Assembly: GCA_021325255.1 (NCBI GenBank)
Contig: JAJPHP010000057.1
Span: 1 to 64,000 of the forward strand
Length of the DNA: 64,000 bases
Direction of reading: 5' to 3'
Source: Nitrososphaerota archaeon
GTDB taxonomy: Archaea; Thermoproteota; Nitrososphaeria; Nitrososphaerales; CADDZS01
Both the position numbers and the translations under genes were made by a program. The notes under the pieces are model-generated. The model did no database searches. It was given only the letters and a program-made list of their open reading frames with translations, and was not told the DNA's origin. Below, piece after piece: positions 8,741 through 17,556 of this stretch; positions within the stretch are counted from its first letter, which is position 1, and each line of letters opens with the position of its first letter.

Positions 8741-10487
8741 GTTAGAATTGTACTAAAGTAGGATTGAAAGGTGTTAGACTGCCTAAATCAATTCATAAAC
8801 AACTTAGTTAGAATTGTACTAAAGTAGGATTGAAAGGCGGGTTGTCCTCGACAGGAAACTCGATCGACATTCGTTAGAATTGTACTAAAGTAGGATTGAA
8901 AGAAATTCCCTACTGCATAGAGAACTATATGCGAGCCAGTTAGAATTGTACTAAAGTAGGATTGAAAGTTCGGGAGCTGCGTGATGTTCTTGAAGTAGGA
9001 CTGTGTTAGAATTGTACTAAAGTAGGATTGAAAGAAAGCTGTATAGCACCCGCGACGCGCGGTTCGCGCGGTTAGAATTGTACTAAAGTAGGATTGAAAG
9101 GTGGGTTGCAGGTGACGGACGTCGACGTGCTGTACGGTTAGAATTGTACTAAAGTAGGATTGAAAGCGGGCATGCAGCAATCGACAAGCGTTTTCTATCT
9201 TTGTTAGAATTGTACTAAAGTAGGATTGAAAGAAACTTTGAAGATGGATCTTGAATTTACAAGGGGTAGTTAGAATTGTACTAAAGTAGGATTGAAAGGC
9301 TTTCTCAGAGACCCCTTCAGATCTATCCCGTGTTGTTAGAATTGTACTAAAGTAGGATTGAAAGTTGAAACCTCCCATGTCAGTCTAGTTAACAGCTCGA
9401 GTTAGAATTGTACTAAAGTAGGATTGAAAGAGCGCGGCCGAAATCTCCGTGTTGACAACGCATTGGGTTAGAATTGTACTAAAGTAGGATTGAAAGTAAA
9501 ACGAAATGATTACCTCCGCCTGTGCTTGTATCGTTAGAATTGTACTAAAGTAGGATTGAAAGCCGGCTTTGACGGTCGTGCCGGAGACGAAAATGTCTGT
9601 TAGAATTGTACTAAAGTAGGATTGAAAGTGTAGCTCAAGTAGTACTGATACTGGAAAAAGACCGGTTAGAATTGTACTAAAGTAGGATTGAAAGTGGGGA
9701 TTGTTGAGCGAGTAGTTCTGTCCTGCGAAGGTTAGAATTGTACTAAAGTAGGATTGAAAGGAGGAGAAAGAGAAGCTCATGCAGCCAGAGAGGCACGTTA
9801 GAATTGTACTAAAGTAGGATTGAAAGCAGAAACTGACACAGCTCCATCTTTGTCGCACTGCCGTTAGAATTGTACTAAAGTAGGATTGAAAGAGATTGAC
9901 GCGGTTGTACTGCTCTTCGATGGTTGCCGTTAGAATTGTACTAAAGTAGGATTGAAAGAGATTTGAGTGAAAAAGGGTTCAGCTCCATGTCGATGTTAGA
10001 ATTGTACTAAAGTAGGATTGAAAGAGAAAGAGGCTGACGACGATGTCATCTTCTGCTATTGTTAGAATTGTACTAAAGTAGGATTGAAAGGACGAGCTCG
10101 ACTTTCTCTGGAGGGACGATGTCCTCGTTAGAATTGTACTAAAGTAGGATTGAAAGTGAGTTCGAAGAAAGAGGACCCGAGTCAACTGTTCTGTTAGAAT
10201 TGTACTAAAGTAGGATTGAAAGATCGTATCGACAAAAGTACTCACTTGTTAGGCTCTCGTTAGAATTGTACTAAAGTAGGATTGAAAGGTGGCAGATCCT
10301 TTCCGACTCCCTCCACAATGAGCTGTTAGAATTGTACTAAAGTAGGATTGAAAGATCATCGTCAGTTGGGTTTCTATTTGTCCCGGCATAGTTAGAATTG
10401 TACTAAAGTAGGATTGAAAGCAGGCAGCTCGCCGTGTGGGCAGCAGTTGTTGAATCGGTTAGAATTGTACTAAAGTAGGATTAAGAG
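8741..10487 (+). CRISPR. Type I-B CRISPR array, 27 repeats, 26 spacers
   Basis: The 30-base repeat starts GTTAGAATTGTACT and ends AGTAGGATTGAAAG; the ATTGAAAG end is the usual archaeal type I crRNA 5' handle, so the array is read on the plus strand. Repeats start at 8741, 8807, 8873 and every 66 bases up to 10391; 26 copies are identical. The last, at 10458-10487, has lost the 3' handle (ATTAAGAG), which marks the old end. Spacers 1-25 are each exactly 36 bases; spacer 26 is 37. Such uniformity is unusual. All spacers look different by eye. Because 66 is a multiple of three, the minus strand shows long false open frames with a 22-residue period; these are not genes. Confidence 0.98.
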
Positions 10488-10523
10488 ATGACACGACAAT
10501 TGCGACCCTAACGTCCTGCTCTA

Positions 10524-10552
10524 GCTAGAAATCGTACTATTGTGGGATCGAG
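10524..10552 (+). repeat. Decayed CRISPR repeat beyond the array end
   Basis: GCTAGAAATCGTACTATTGT followed by GGGATCGAG matches the array repeat at about 22 of 29 positions with one inserted base. It begins 36 bases after the end of the last recognisable repeat, exactly one spacer length, so bases 10488-10523 are probably the relic of a 27th spacer. This makes it a fossil repeat and not a chance match. Confidence 0.75.
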
Positions 10553-10938
10553 CCAGATTTGAACTTGCCAGTCCTGATAGCAAACTCCTGTTACCTAGGC
10601 CTAGAGTGATGGAGGAAGATCAGCGAATGATACAAAATTTGACTTAATGTTAGCATTGGGTCGAACTCTACTTCAAATTCTCTGATCCCAACGAGACCCT
10701 AGCAATAACGAGAAACTTCAAGCAAGCCCACACTATAAGGCGAGATGACAGAAACCCAGCAATCCATCTTGTAGTCTCCCTTCTGAACACTCGTTGGAGA
10801 AATTCGGCAGGGATTTCATAGGCATTCTTGATGACGAATCGAAAAAGGGTGCATCAAAGGCCGGGCCGTTAACGCTTTTGTAGCTAGAACACATAATGCG
10901 TTGTGCGCCCCACGCCTAGCCTTGGGAAGGGCTGCCGT
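10553..10938. other. Array trailer, no gene seen
   Basis: About 390 bases with no convincing open frame on either strand, no RNA gene signature and no further repeat-like units at the 66-base spacing. It lies between the decayed end of the array and the dyads preceding the HTH gene. Confidence 0.5.
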
Positions 10939-10998
10939 CATTGATTATCATAAGATGTCGCATCTTTAACTATTAACGACACTTAATGATTATCAATG
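10939..10998. promoter_or_regulatory. Tandem TGATTATCA dyads upstream of HTH gene
   Basis: The 9-base palindrome TGATTATCA occurs at 10942-10950 and 10987-10995, 45 bases apart, embedded in longer arms (10939-10951 and 10986-10998) that are mutual inverted repeats at 12 of 13 positions. Between them AAGATG-TCG-CATCTT (10952-10966) forms another dyad. Twin operators like this just before an HTH gene suggest autoregulation. Confidence 0.5.
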
Positions 10999-11004
10999 AA
11001 CTAG

Positions 11005-11412
11005 ACCGAAATTCCGATCCTCCGTATTCTGAAGGATTCCAAGGACTGCACTCAAAAAATTGCGAACCTTGTGAACGAGATCAAGATCTCGCGTAGATCC
11101 GTTGAACGCACATCGAAGAGTCTCGGAGTAAGAGGTCTGACAAGGGTGGACAATGGCGTTGTCACTCTCTTCCCTACATTGAAATCTTCAATCTTGATCC
11201 GTCTGTCGAACGACCTGCAGATTTACAAACTTCTCCTTGGTTCAGGAGAGATAATTGAAGCGTGCAAGGCCCTTGGTACAAACCACCTGATTGATGGTAA
11301 GACGGGTCTGCTGGCTACACCATCAGCCGGCACTGTCACTCGATCATTCAACAGATCAGAGCGACGTCAAGATGACGGAGCACAAATCAGTACTCGCATA
11401 AATTTTATATAA
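11005..11412 (+). CDS. Putative HTH transcriptional regulator, start unclear
   Basis: The frame opens after a TAG at 11002-11004 and ends at 11412. Its N-terminal part (PILRILKDSKDCTQKIANLV, then ISRRSVERTSKSLGV) reads as a winged-helix DNA-binding segment with a plausible recognition helix. The first normal start is GTG at 11071, which would cut away half of the HTH. An ATG at 10996 is in frame but is followed two codons later by the TAG. The true gene may begin at a rare start, may have suffered a nonsense change, or may be dead. The C-terminal 60 residues match nothing I recognise. Tandem dyads precede it. Confidence 0.4.
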   Translation, partial: TEIPILRILKDSKDCTQKIANLVNEIKISRRSVERTSKSLGVRGLTRVDNGVVTLFPTLKSSILIRLSNDLQIYKLLLGSGEIIEACKALGTNHLIDGKTGLLATPSAGTVTRSFNRSERRQDDGAQISTRINFI

Positions 11413-11413
11413 A
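11402..11413 (+). promoter_or_regulatory. TATA box of the thermosome gene
   Basis: TTTTATATAAA lies about 60 bases before the thermosome ATG and 25-30 bases before a likely transcript start near 11435. GGAGG at 11453-11457 follows; it is 15 bases from the ATG at 11473 but directly abuts a TTG at 11458. Confidence 0.65.
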
Positions 11414-11472
11414 CCCTATCTTACTATCTTGCGGTTAGTATCTAATACATATGGAGGTTGAATATCAAAAAT

Positions 11473-13140
11473 ATGAGTCAAGCAATTCCAGCTACCACAG
11501 CTTCCGGTACACCGGTACTACTTCTGAAGGAAGGATCCTCTGAAACAAAGGGGAGGGAATCCCAGCGCAACAACATCTTTGCAGCCAAGCTGATTGCAGA
11601 GATTGTGAAGAGCTCTTTAGGTCCAAGAGGCATGGACAAGATGCTCGTTGACTCGCTCGGAGATGTGACAATCACAAACGACGGAGCAACTATGCTCAAG
11701 GAGATTGACGTACAGCACCCGGCCGCGAAGATGATTGTCGAGATTAGCAAGACAACCGACAATGAGGTCGGAGACGGAACGACATCCGCTGCCGTCCTCG
11801 CCGGAGCACTGCTCGAGAATGCGGAAGAATTGATCAACCGAGACGTGCATCCGACCTTAATTGTCGATGGATACAGGCGAGCATCCGAAAAGGCGCTCGA
11901 CTTTCTTGGCAAACTTGCAATTGAAGTTCAACCCACTGACAAAAAGTGGCTGCAAAAGATTGCGAGGACCAGCATGGCTTCAAAGTTGATCAGTGGTGAT
12001 TCTACTTATCTCTCGCAACTTGCAGTCGATGCTTTGCTCTCTGTTGCAGAGCAGCAAGGAGACTCTGGCAAGTATACGGTCGACCTTGACAACGTAAAGG
12101 TGGAGAAGAAACCTGGAGGCTCTACGTCAGACACGAAGCTGATCAAAGGGCTCGTCCTTGATAAAGAAGTTGTACATGCAGGGATGCCAAAGAGAGTGGA
12201 GAATGCAAAGATTGCATTGATCAACTCTCCCCTTGAAATTGAAAAGACAGAGTTCTCAGCTGAAATCAGAATAAATGATCCCTCTCAGATGAAGAAATTC
12301 CTCGACGAGGAAAATGAGATGCTCAAGAGCATGGTCGACAAGGTCTCCTCTGTCGGAGCAAATGTGCTTGTATGCCAAAAAGGCATAGATGACATTGCAC
12401 AGCACTACCTTGCCAAAGCAGGAATACTGGCAGTGAGGAGAGCAAAGGAATCCGACATGACAAAGCTCGCCAAGGCAACAGGTGGTAGGATTGTCACAAA
12501 TCTGGATGACCTCGCGGAGAAGGATCTCGGTGCTGCAGCCCTCGTTGAAGAGCGCAAGGTCGAAACGGACAAGTGGGTCTTCGTTGAGGGGTGCAAGAAT
12601 CCCAAGGCAGTCTCAATCCTCGTCAGGGGAGGCTCTCAAAGAGTAGTTGACGAAGCCGAACGCAGCATGCACGACGCACTAATGGTAGTCAAGGACGTCA
12701 TCGAACATCCCGCAGTCGCGGTTGGAGGCGGCGCGATCGAATCTGAGCTTGCAATGAAAATAAGGGATTGGTCAAACTCACTTTCGGGAAGGGAGCAGCT
12801 CGCCGTGCAAAAGTACGCCGATGCACTTGAATCCATCCCCCTGACTCTCGCAACAAACTCAGGTATGGATCCGATAGATACTCAAGTAGAGCTCAGGGCA
12901 AAGCATGGCCAGGGCAAAAAGTGGTGGGGAGTGAACTGCCTTCAGAGCAAGGTTGGAGACATGGAAGCTGAGGAGGTCTACGAACCGGCTTCGGTCAAAG
13001 AACAGATCATAAAAGCCTCTACCGAAGCAGCGGGCATGATCTTGAGGATAGACGATGTCATTGCCGCGGGCAAGTCAAAGCCTCCCACTCCTCCACCAGG
13101 CGGAGCCGGCAGCATGGGTGGCGGCGGAGAGATGGACTAA
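11473..13140 (+). CDS. Thermosome subunit (group II chaperonin)
   Basis: An ATP-driven protein-folding chaperonin forming a double ring with a built-in lid. Family hallmarks are visible: the early ATP-site segment (SSLGPRGMDKM, then TNDGATML), the GDGTTSAAVLAGALL motif, the C-terminal GIDPxDTQxxL-type region (here GMDPIDTQVELRAKH) and a Gly/Met-rich tail ending GGGGEMD. Length is about 555 residues, normal. The open frame starts at TTG 11458, but the ATG at 11473 (MSQAIPATTASGTPV) gives the usual N terminus. A strong TATA box and a terminator hairpin bracket it as a single-gene unit. Which of the alpha, beta or gamma paralogues it is cannot be told here. Confidence 0.96.
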   Translation: MSQAIPATTASGTPVLLLKEGSSETKGRESQRNNIFAAKLIAEIVKSSLGPRGMDKMLVDSLGDVTITNDGATMLKEIDVQHPAAKMIVEISKTTDNEVGDGTTSAAVLAGALLENAEELINRDVHPTLIVDGYRRASEKALDFLGKLAIEVQPTDKKWLQKIARTSMASKLISGDSTYLSQLAVDALLSVAEQQGDSGKYTVDLDNVKVEKKPGGSTSDTKLIKGLVLDKEVVHAGMPKRVENAKIALINSPLEIEKTEFSAEIRINDPSQMKKFLDEENEMLKSMVDKVSSVGANVLVCQKGIDDIAQHYLAKAGILAVRRAKESDMTKLAKATGGRIVTNLDDLAEKDLGAAALVEERKVETDKWVFVEGCKNPKAVSILVRGGSQRVVDEAERSMHDALMVVKDVIEHPAVAVGGGAIESELAMKIRDWSNSLSGREQLAVQKYADALESIPLTLATNSGMDPIDTQVELRAKHGQGKKWWGVNCLQSKVGDMEAEEVYEPASVKEQIIKASTEAAGMILRIDDVIAAGKSKPPTPPPGGAGSMGGGGEMD

Positions 13141-13156
13141 GCGTAAGAAAGGAGGA

Positions 13157-13204
13157 GGAGGCATGTCTGAGTTTCTATAACATGCTTCCGCATTTTCTTT
13201 TTTT
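13157..13204 (+). terminator. Terminator after the thermosome gene
   Basis: Arms GGAGGCATGT (13157-13166) and ACATGCTTCC (13180-13189) form a 10-pair stem with one G-U pair and a 13-base loop, followed by a T-rich run (13193-13204). It starts 16 bases after the stop codon. Confidence 0.7.
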
Positions 13205-13407
13205 AGTCCCCAAGATTTTTCGTCGCTCGAATCAATTCTTTGGCACGCATGTGGCTCAACTAGAGCTATTGACGAGCTCTTCTCTCAATCCTATATGCAA
13301 TCTTATGGCCTTTTAGCGCAAGTATTCCCGACCCCGGGAAGGAAGCTGCTTTCTTTCATTTAGTCACCGAAAAACCATTTTACGTTGATGCACACACAGA
13401 AATTAAG

Positions 13408-13659
13408 TTGGGCACAAAGAACATCTCAATATCTGAAGAAGCCTATGCTAGGCTCGCGGCAAAAAAAAGACCGCAAGAGAGTTTCACGGATGTTATTAAC
13501 AGAATAACGGGGAAAAGGTCCATCCTAGAGTTGAGGGGACTACTCCCGAGGAAAGAAGGGCAGGATATGCTTTCAGAAATACGTGAAATCAGAATGAAAA
13601 GTGAAAGAAGGATCAAAGCGTCAAGCAGGCGCATTCAGGAAGCACATTCCAATCCTTGA
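13408..13659 (+). CDS. vapB: VapB-family antitoxin
   Basis: An 83-residue protein starting KNISISEEAYARLAAKKRP followed by ESFTDVINRIT, the pattern of the archaeal VapB/DUF217 antitoxins: a DNA-binding beta strand and two helices, then a charged toxin-neutralising tail (SEIREIRMKSERRIKASSRR). The start is TTG at 13408; no ATG or GTG is available in frame upstream. The stop overlaps the start of the vapC gene, so the pair is translationally coupled. Confidence 0.75.
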   Translation: MGTKNISISEEAYARLAAKKRPQESFTDVINRITGKRSILELRGLLPRKEGQDMLSEIREIRMKSERRIKASSRRIQEAHSNP

Positions 13660-14048
13660 TAACAGACACCACATTCCTAATCGACCTCATGGTCAATAAG
13701 AATGAGGCTGTAAGTAAAGCTAAGGATCATGAGGGGCGCGGCATTCCCATTGTCGTCGGTGCACCATCAATATTCGAGCTCCACGTAGGCGTTTCGCACA
13801 GCAAGAAATCCGAGGAAGAAAGATCCAAGATAATTTCTACGGTCGACTCACTCCCAAAGCTGCCGCTAGATTACAAGTCAGCCAGGCTCGCCGGAGAGAT
13901 ATACACAGCAAGGCAGCGAATCGGTTCAACCATCGATCCTAAAGATGCGATGTTGGCTGGAGATAGCAAAATCATGTGGACATCCATAATCACGCGGAAT
14001 ATCAAGCACTTTTCGAATATTGCCGGAGTGACTGTGGAAAGCTACTGA
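13656..14048 (+). CDS. vapC: VapC-family PIN-domain ribonuclease toxin
   Basis: A 130-residue PIN-domain protein. The acidic metal-binding residues are in place: Asp4 (ITDTTFLID), Glu41 (SIFELHVGV) and Asp97 (IDPKDAMLAG), followed by the usual closing segment IITRNIKHFSNIAGV. VapC toxins cleave tRNA or rRNA when freed from VapB. The TTG start overlaps the vapB stop (TTGA). All key residues are present, so it is predicted to be active. Confidence 0.85.
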   Translation: MITDTTFLIDLMVNKNEAVSKAKDHEGRGIPIVVGAPSIFELHVGVSHSKKSEEERSKIISTVDSLPKLPLDYKSARLAGEIYTARQRIGSTIDPKDAMLAGDSKIMWTSIITRNIKHFSNIAGVTVESY

Positions 14049-14231
14049 ATGGCTGCAAGGAATCCTTCATAAAAGGCGGCGGCCAATCGGGAAAATGGAC
14101 CACCGACTTGAAAAATATGGTACTAGAACGAAGACCGGAGGTGCTAGGCAAGTTTACACATTATTCTTTCTACTCTTCCGCTCGGACAGTTTGTACGTTC
14201 TTGCTAACTTAATAACCGCTTATTAGGCTAG

Positions 14232-14938
14232 AAGCGGCATTTCCCACCTTGCTCAATTTTCCTGATCTCTACCGGAATCCCTTCTCTCGACCAACTGCTC
14301 GGGGGTGACGGGTATCCCGACAGCTCTACCGTATTGATAGTGGGGCCCCCTGGCATCGGGAAGGAGGCGCTCGGATACTGGTTCATTCATTCAGGGCTCG
14401 TGCAGAATGATTTCTGCCTCTACAGCACGAGGCTTTCCACAAGGGAGGTACTCCAGGGCACCAAAGCGTTCAGCGTTGATTTCTCTCAACAGATAGCGTT
14501 CTGGTTTGCGAGCAGCGGGGCCAGATAAAGCTCGACACCAACGACCTCTCTGGATTATCTTACAATATCAAGGACATAGTAAAGAAGAATAATACCAGCA
14601 GAAGAATGAGAGTCGTAACCGATGTTCTCTCCTTACCGCTGATGATGAACCAGCCAGATACCATTTACAAGTTCCTCAGCCAGCTATTTGCCGACGTAAA
14701 GCCGCACGACTGCGTTTTTCTCTCCACGCTGGAAGAGGGGGTGCATCGACAAAACGTGCTTGCTGCGATGCAACAGTTGTTCGATGGTGTAACCGAACTA
14801 CGTCTGTACGAGGAAGGGCTACGCGTCGTCCCACTCCTCAGGATAAGAAAGATGAGAGGCGTCCCGCCACAGCCCGGATATTACGGCTTTTCATTTTCAA
14901 AAGCGGGGATGGAGGTAACCACGCATGCGATTAGATAG
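14232..14938 (+). pseudogene. KaiC-like RecA-family ATPase, frameshifted
   Basis: The first part reads ISTGIPSLDQLLGG and then LIVGPPGIGKEALGYWFI, the N-terminal signature and Walker A of short archaeal KaiC-like ATPases. The frame stops at 14526-14528, but one extra base in the run GGGG near 14516-14520 restores a seamless continuation (GQIKLDTNDLSG, then VVTDVLSLPLM with the Walker B region) to 14938. No ATG lies upstream; dropping one T from TTTT at 14257-14260 would join a TTG at 14249 to the frame. So there are one or two single-base lesions, each in a homopolymer: true decay or sequencing error. The C terminus overlaps the next gene, suggesting an ATPase-membrane protein pair. Confidence 0.65.
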
Positions 14939-15797
14939 GGCAGACCTCACGGCAATGATTCGTGTTGTCCTAGGACTGATCGATACGTGGATCTTCTTGG
15001 TAGTCTTTCCAAGCATTTTCACTTCAAACTATCAGCCTGCGGTATTTCTCATCATTGCAGCTCCCGATCTACGTCTACGCCGCATACTGGGCCTTTAGTG
15101 CCAGGCAAGCGCTTGCGGTTCGGTTGTACCGCAATCAATCTCTTGGAATAGGCCTCATCGTCCTGGCATTTTGGGCATCGCTCGGGTCCGGTTTCACACC
15201 GGGTTCGGCGCCTCTACAGCTTCGGGTCGCGCTGATACAGGTGAGTTTCATACTCGCCGTCATTGTTCTATTCTACTGGATCGACGCATCCCTGCTCGCC
15301 AGTCGCCGCTCAGATCCGCTGCTCCGCGACACGTTTCGCTGGAGCAATCTGCGAATTCCGTTCTGGATCGCTAACATAATTATGTGGGGGCTTCGTTGTC
15401 GATTCTCTCCTACGCTATTATCGCAAACGATGTCTCATTGTTGAATGAAATCCTGAGCGGAACATTCAGCAATCAAATCTTCAACTTGGTAAGTTTGGCT
15501 TCCACACTTCTAACTGCAGCCTGTGCCGTGATTTTTTTCCCGGCGATAGCAATTCGATCGAAGTGGGACAGGATGCTTAGAAGGCACTTCGTGTGGTTTG
15601 CATTGTTCGGAATTCTCTTCGTCTTCTTGACTGGTCTCTTTCTTGTCGGACCTGCCGCTTTCAGTCTTTTCTTTCCATCAGTCCTGTTTACGGCTCTGAG
15701 TCTCTACAAAAGTGCGAAGGCACTCATTCCACTGAATCGGATATATCCCCTGACCCTGAAGAAGAAAAACCAGTCGGGCCGTCTCGAGGCAACATAA
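14924..15797 (+). pseudogene. Multi-pass membrane protein, frameshifted twice
   Basis: Starting at an ATG (14924) inside the end of the KaiC-like gene, three frames join into one hydrophobic protein with about six to seven membrane spans (for example AMIRVVLGLIDTWIFLVVF, GLIVLAFWASLGSG, VSFILAVIVLFYWI, FALFGILFVFLTGLFL). The first joint is near 15050; the second is in the G-run at 15385-15389, where one more G restores the frame. The family is not recognised. Overlap with the KaiC-like gene suggests that the two act together, perhaps as a signalling pair, but this is inference. Confidence 0.5.
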
Positions 15798-16022
15798 CGA
15801 ATCGACGCCCTTCAATTTGGAAATCTTCGTACCGCATCTTTCTTATTTCGCCAAGCCCATAGCTATAGTTTAGGTGATCGGCAGAGAGATTGGTGCAGAC
15901 TCTATTCCTGACAGAAGATTGCAATACGATTGTTGAACTTTGTAAGAATCCTTCTCCACAATTGATTTCTTCAAGGCTCGTCTCGTACCGCCTATTATAA
16001 CGGACGGGTATGAAATATCAAC

Positions 16023-16232
16023 ATGGTAGAATCCGTAGCAAAGATCACTGAACTGATTGGGCACTCGGACAAGAGCTGGCAAGATGCGGCGCAGGTTGCC
16101 GTCACGGAAGCGGCAAAGACGATCAGAGGAATAACTGGCGTGAAAGTGAGACATCTCACCGGCAGAGTCCAAGACGGAAAAATTGTAGAGTACAAGGCAG
16201 ACGTTGAGATCGCATTTGGAGTTGAAAGGTAA
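16023..16232 (+). CDS. Dodecin family flavin-binding protein
   Basis: A 69-residue protein matching dodecin along its length: VAKITELIGHSDKSWQDAAQ, then a helix with KTIRGITGVKV and the strand pair GRVQDGKIVEYKADVEIAFG. Dodecins assemble as dodecamers that store flavin. Archaeal members bind riboflavin between paired aromatic residues; Trp20 here is at the expected place. Start ATG at 16023. It stands alone between convergent or unrelated genes. Confidence 0.88.
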   Translation: MVESVAKITELIGHSDKSWQDAAQVAVTEAAKTIRGITGVKVRHLTGRVQDGKIVEYKADVEIAFGVER

Positions 16233-16536
16233 CAAAGAGGTAGTTTGTAGTCCCACAGCTATTGGAAGAACATGCCGCTCTGAGAGGAAGGCGTAGCGGA
16301 ATCAACAATAGTTCAAATAATTCACTCTAATCTTGATCGACATGGATTAACGAGTACTCTCCAAGCTTTCTTCCAGGCAACGGAATTCGTTACTCTCGAG
16401 CGCTAGTGTACAGAATGTAGCGCGAGAGGAAAAAGGAAAAGAGCAGGGTCAATCTGACAAATATATTACTTGCAACCGCGTACGAGATATTTGGGACATA
16501 AAGTAACATGAGGAAAAGACAAGGAGGCATCAGATT
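16233..16536. promoter_or_regulatory. Spacer with hairpin and TATA box before usp
   Basis: Arms CTCTCGAGCGCTA (16393-16405) and TAGCGCGAGAG (16418-16428) form a stem with a two-base bulge. AAATATATTA (16459-16468) is the likely TATA box of the following gene, and AAGGAGG about ten bases before its GTG is the ribosome-binding site. The hairpin may end dodecin transcripts. Confidence 0.5.
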
Positions 16537-17520
16537 GTGCCGGTAAAGCTTCAGAAATTACTCGTCGCGATAGATGGCTCCAGCATCGCAGACGAAGCTC
16601 TCCACCTTGCCCTGCACATCGCGCGCGCCTACTCATCCCGAATTGACATCGTGAACATTGAAGTCCCACCGCCATCTTCGCCGCCACTCAACGCGGCAGA
16701 AGTCATCGCGCCCCAAATTGTGAGTGACTCACCTGTTCCTATTATTCCTCCTCAGAGAATTGAAGAGCCGCAGGCAGGTGTCGAAGGGAAACCCGATAAC
16801 GCCCTAATTCCAATTGAGAGTCTTCTCGAAGAGAGGAGGAAGTGGGTCACCGAGGAAGGAGGAGCAAACCTGCAGTGCGAAATATTACTTAGAAGATCCG
16901 ACGATCCAGGAGATGAGATAACCAAGCTCGCAGCCGAGGGCGGCTATGATTTGGTTGCGCTTGGAAATCGCGGTCTCAGTGGATTACAGAGCCTTTTGCT
17001 CGGGAGCACTTCAAAGAAAGTCGTGAGGCACGCCAAGTGTTCAGTGCTAGTGGCAAAAGAAAGCAGCGGGGCAGGAAAGGAACCCCCGAAGAGGATCCTT
17101 GTGGGCTACGATGGTTCGGCAGAAAGCAAGCGGGCGCTGGAAGTATCGGCGAGTCTTGGCAAAGAGTTAGGCGCCCAAGTCGATACCCTGAGCGTATTCA
17201 GCCTTCCTCTTGCATCCGAGGATCTGACAGGGACGATCATCCCAACGCTCATCGAGCAAGAGGAAAAACAATGCAAGACTTTGGCCGACGAGGCCTCAAA
17301 ATTTCTAGCAGGCCAGGGAATATTGAATCACGATGGCAAACTTGCGGGTCCGGTGACTGGCAGCATCTCAAAGACTATCGTAGACCGTGCCTCGAAGGGC
17401 TCGTATGACCTGGTAGTCGTTGGGCACCGCGGATTTGGCAGGCTGAAATCAATAATTCTCGGAAGCGTCGCTTCCGGAGTGGCCGATGATTCGGAGACAA
17501 ACGTTTTGATAGTCAGATAG
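16537..17520 (+). CDS. Tandem universal stress protein (two UspA domains)
   Basis: Two UspA domains in 327 residues. Each opens with a Rossmann-like strand and Asp-Gly (LLVAIDGSSIADEAL; RILVGYDGSAESKRAL) and ends with the ATP-binding G-x2-G-x9-G-S/T pattern (GNRGLSGLQSLLLGSTSKKV; GHRGFGRLKSIILGSVASGV). It is therefore likely to bind ATP in both halves. The first domain has a Pro-rich insertion (residues about 45-85) not seen in minimal UspA. GTG start with a strong AAGGAGG site. It converges on the next gene, with a terminator hairpin between. Confidence 0.9.
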   Translation: MPVKLQKLLVAIDGSSIADEALHLALHIARAYSSRIDIVNIEVPPPSSPPLNAAEVIAPQIVSDSPVPIIPPQRIEEPQAGVEGKPDNALIPIESLLEERRKWVTEEGGANLQCEILLRRSDDPGDEITKLAAEGGYDLVALGNRGLSGLQSLLLGSTSKKVVRHAKCSVLVAKESSGAGKEPPKRILVGYDGSAESKRALEVSASLGKELGAQVDTLSVFSLPLASEDLTGTIIPTLIEQEEKQCKTLADEASKFLAGQGILNHDGKLAGPVTGSISKTIVDRASKGSYDLVVVGHRGFGRLKSIILGSVASGVADDSETNVLIVR

Positions 17521-17537
17521 CATCTTATTCCATGTGC

Positions 17538-17554
17538 TTTCTTTGGGAAAGAAA
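17538..17554. terminator. Hairpin between convergent genes
   Basis: TTTCTTT-GGG-AAAGAAA is a perfect 7-base dyad with a 3-base loop, located 18 bases after the usp stop and 3 bases from the end of the converging aldolase gene. Its symmetry could serve both directions. Confidence 0.5.
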
Positions 17555-17556
17555 TC

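Noticed and set aside
8788..10245. Long minus-strand open frames encoding a 22-residue repeat (FQSYFSTILT core)
   Set aside because: They are the translated CRISPR repeats; the 66-base period is a multiple of three, so the frame stays open by arithmetic.
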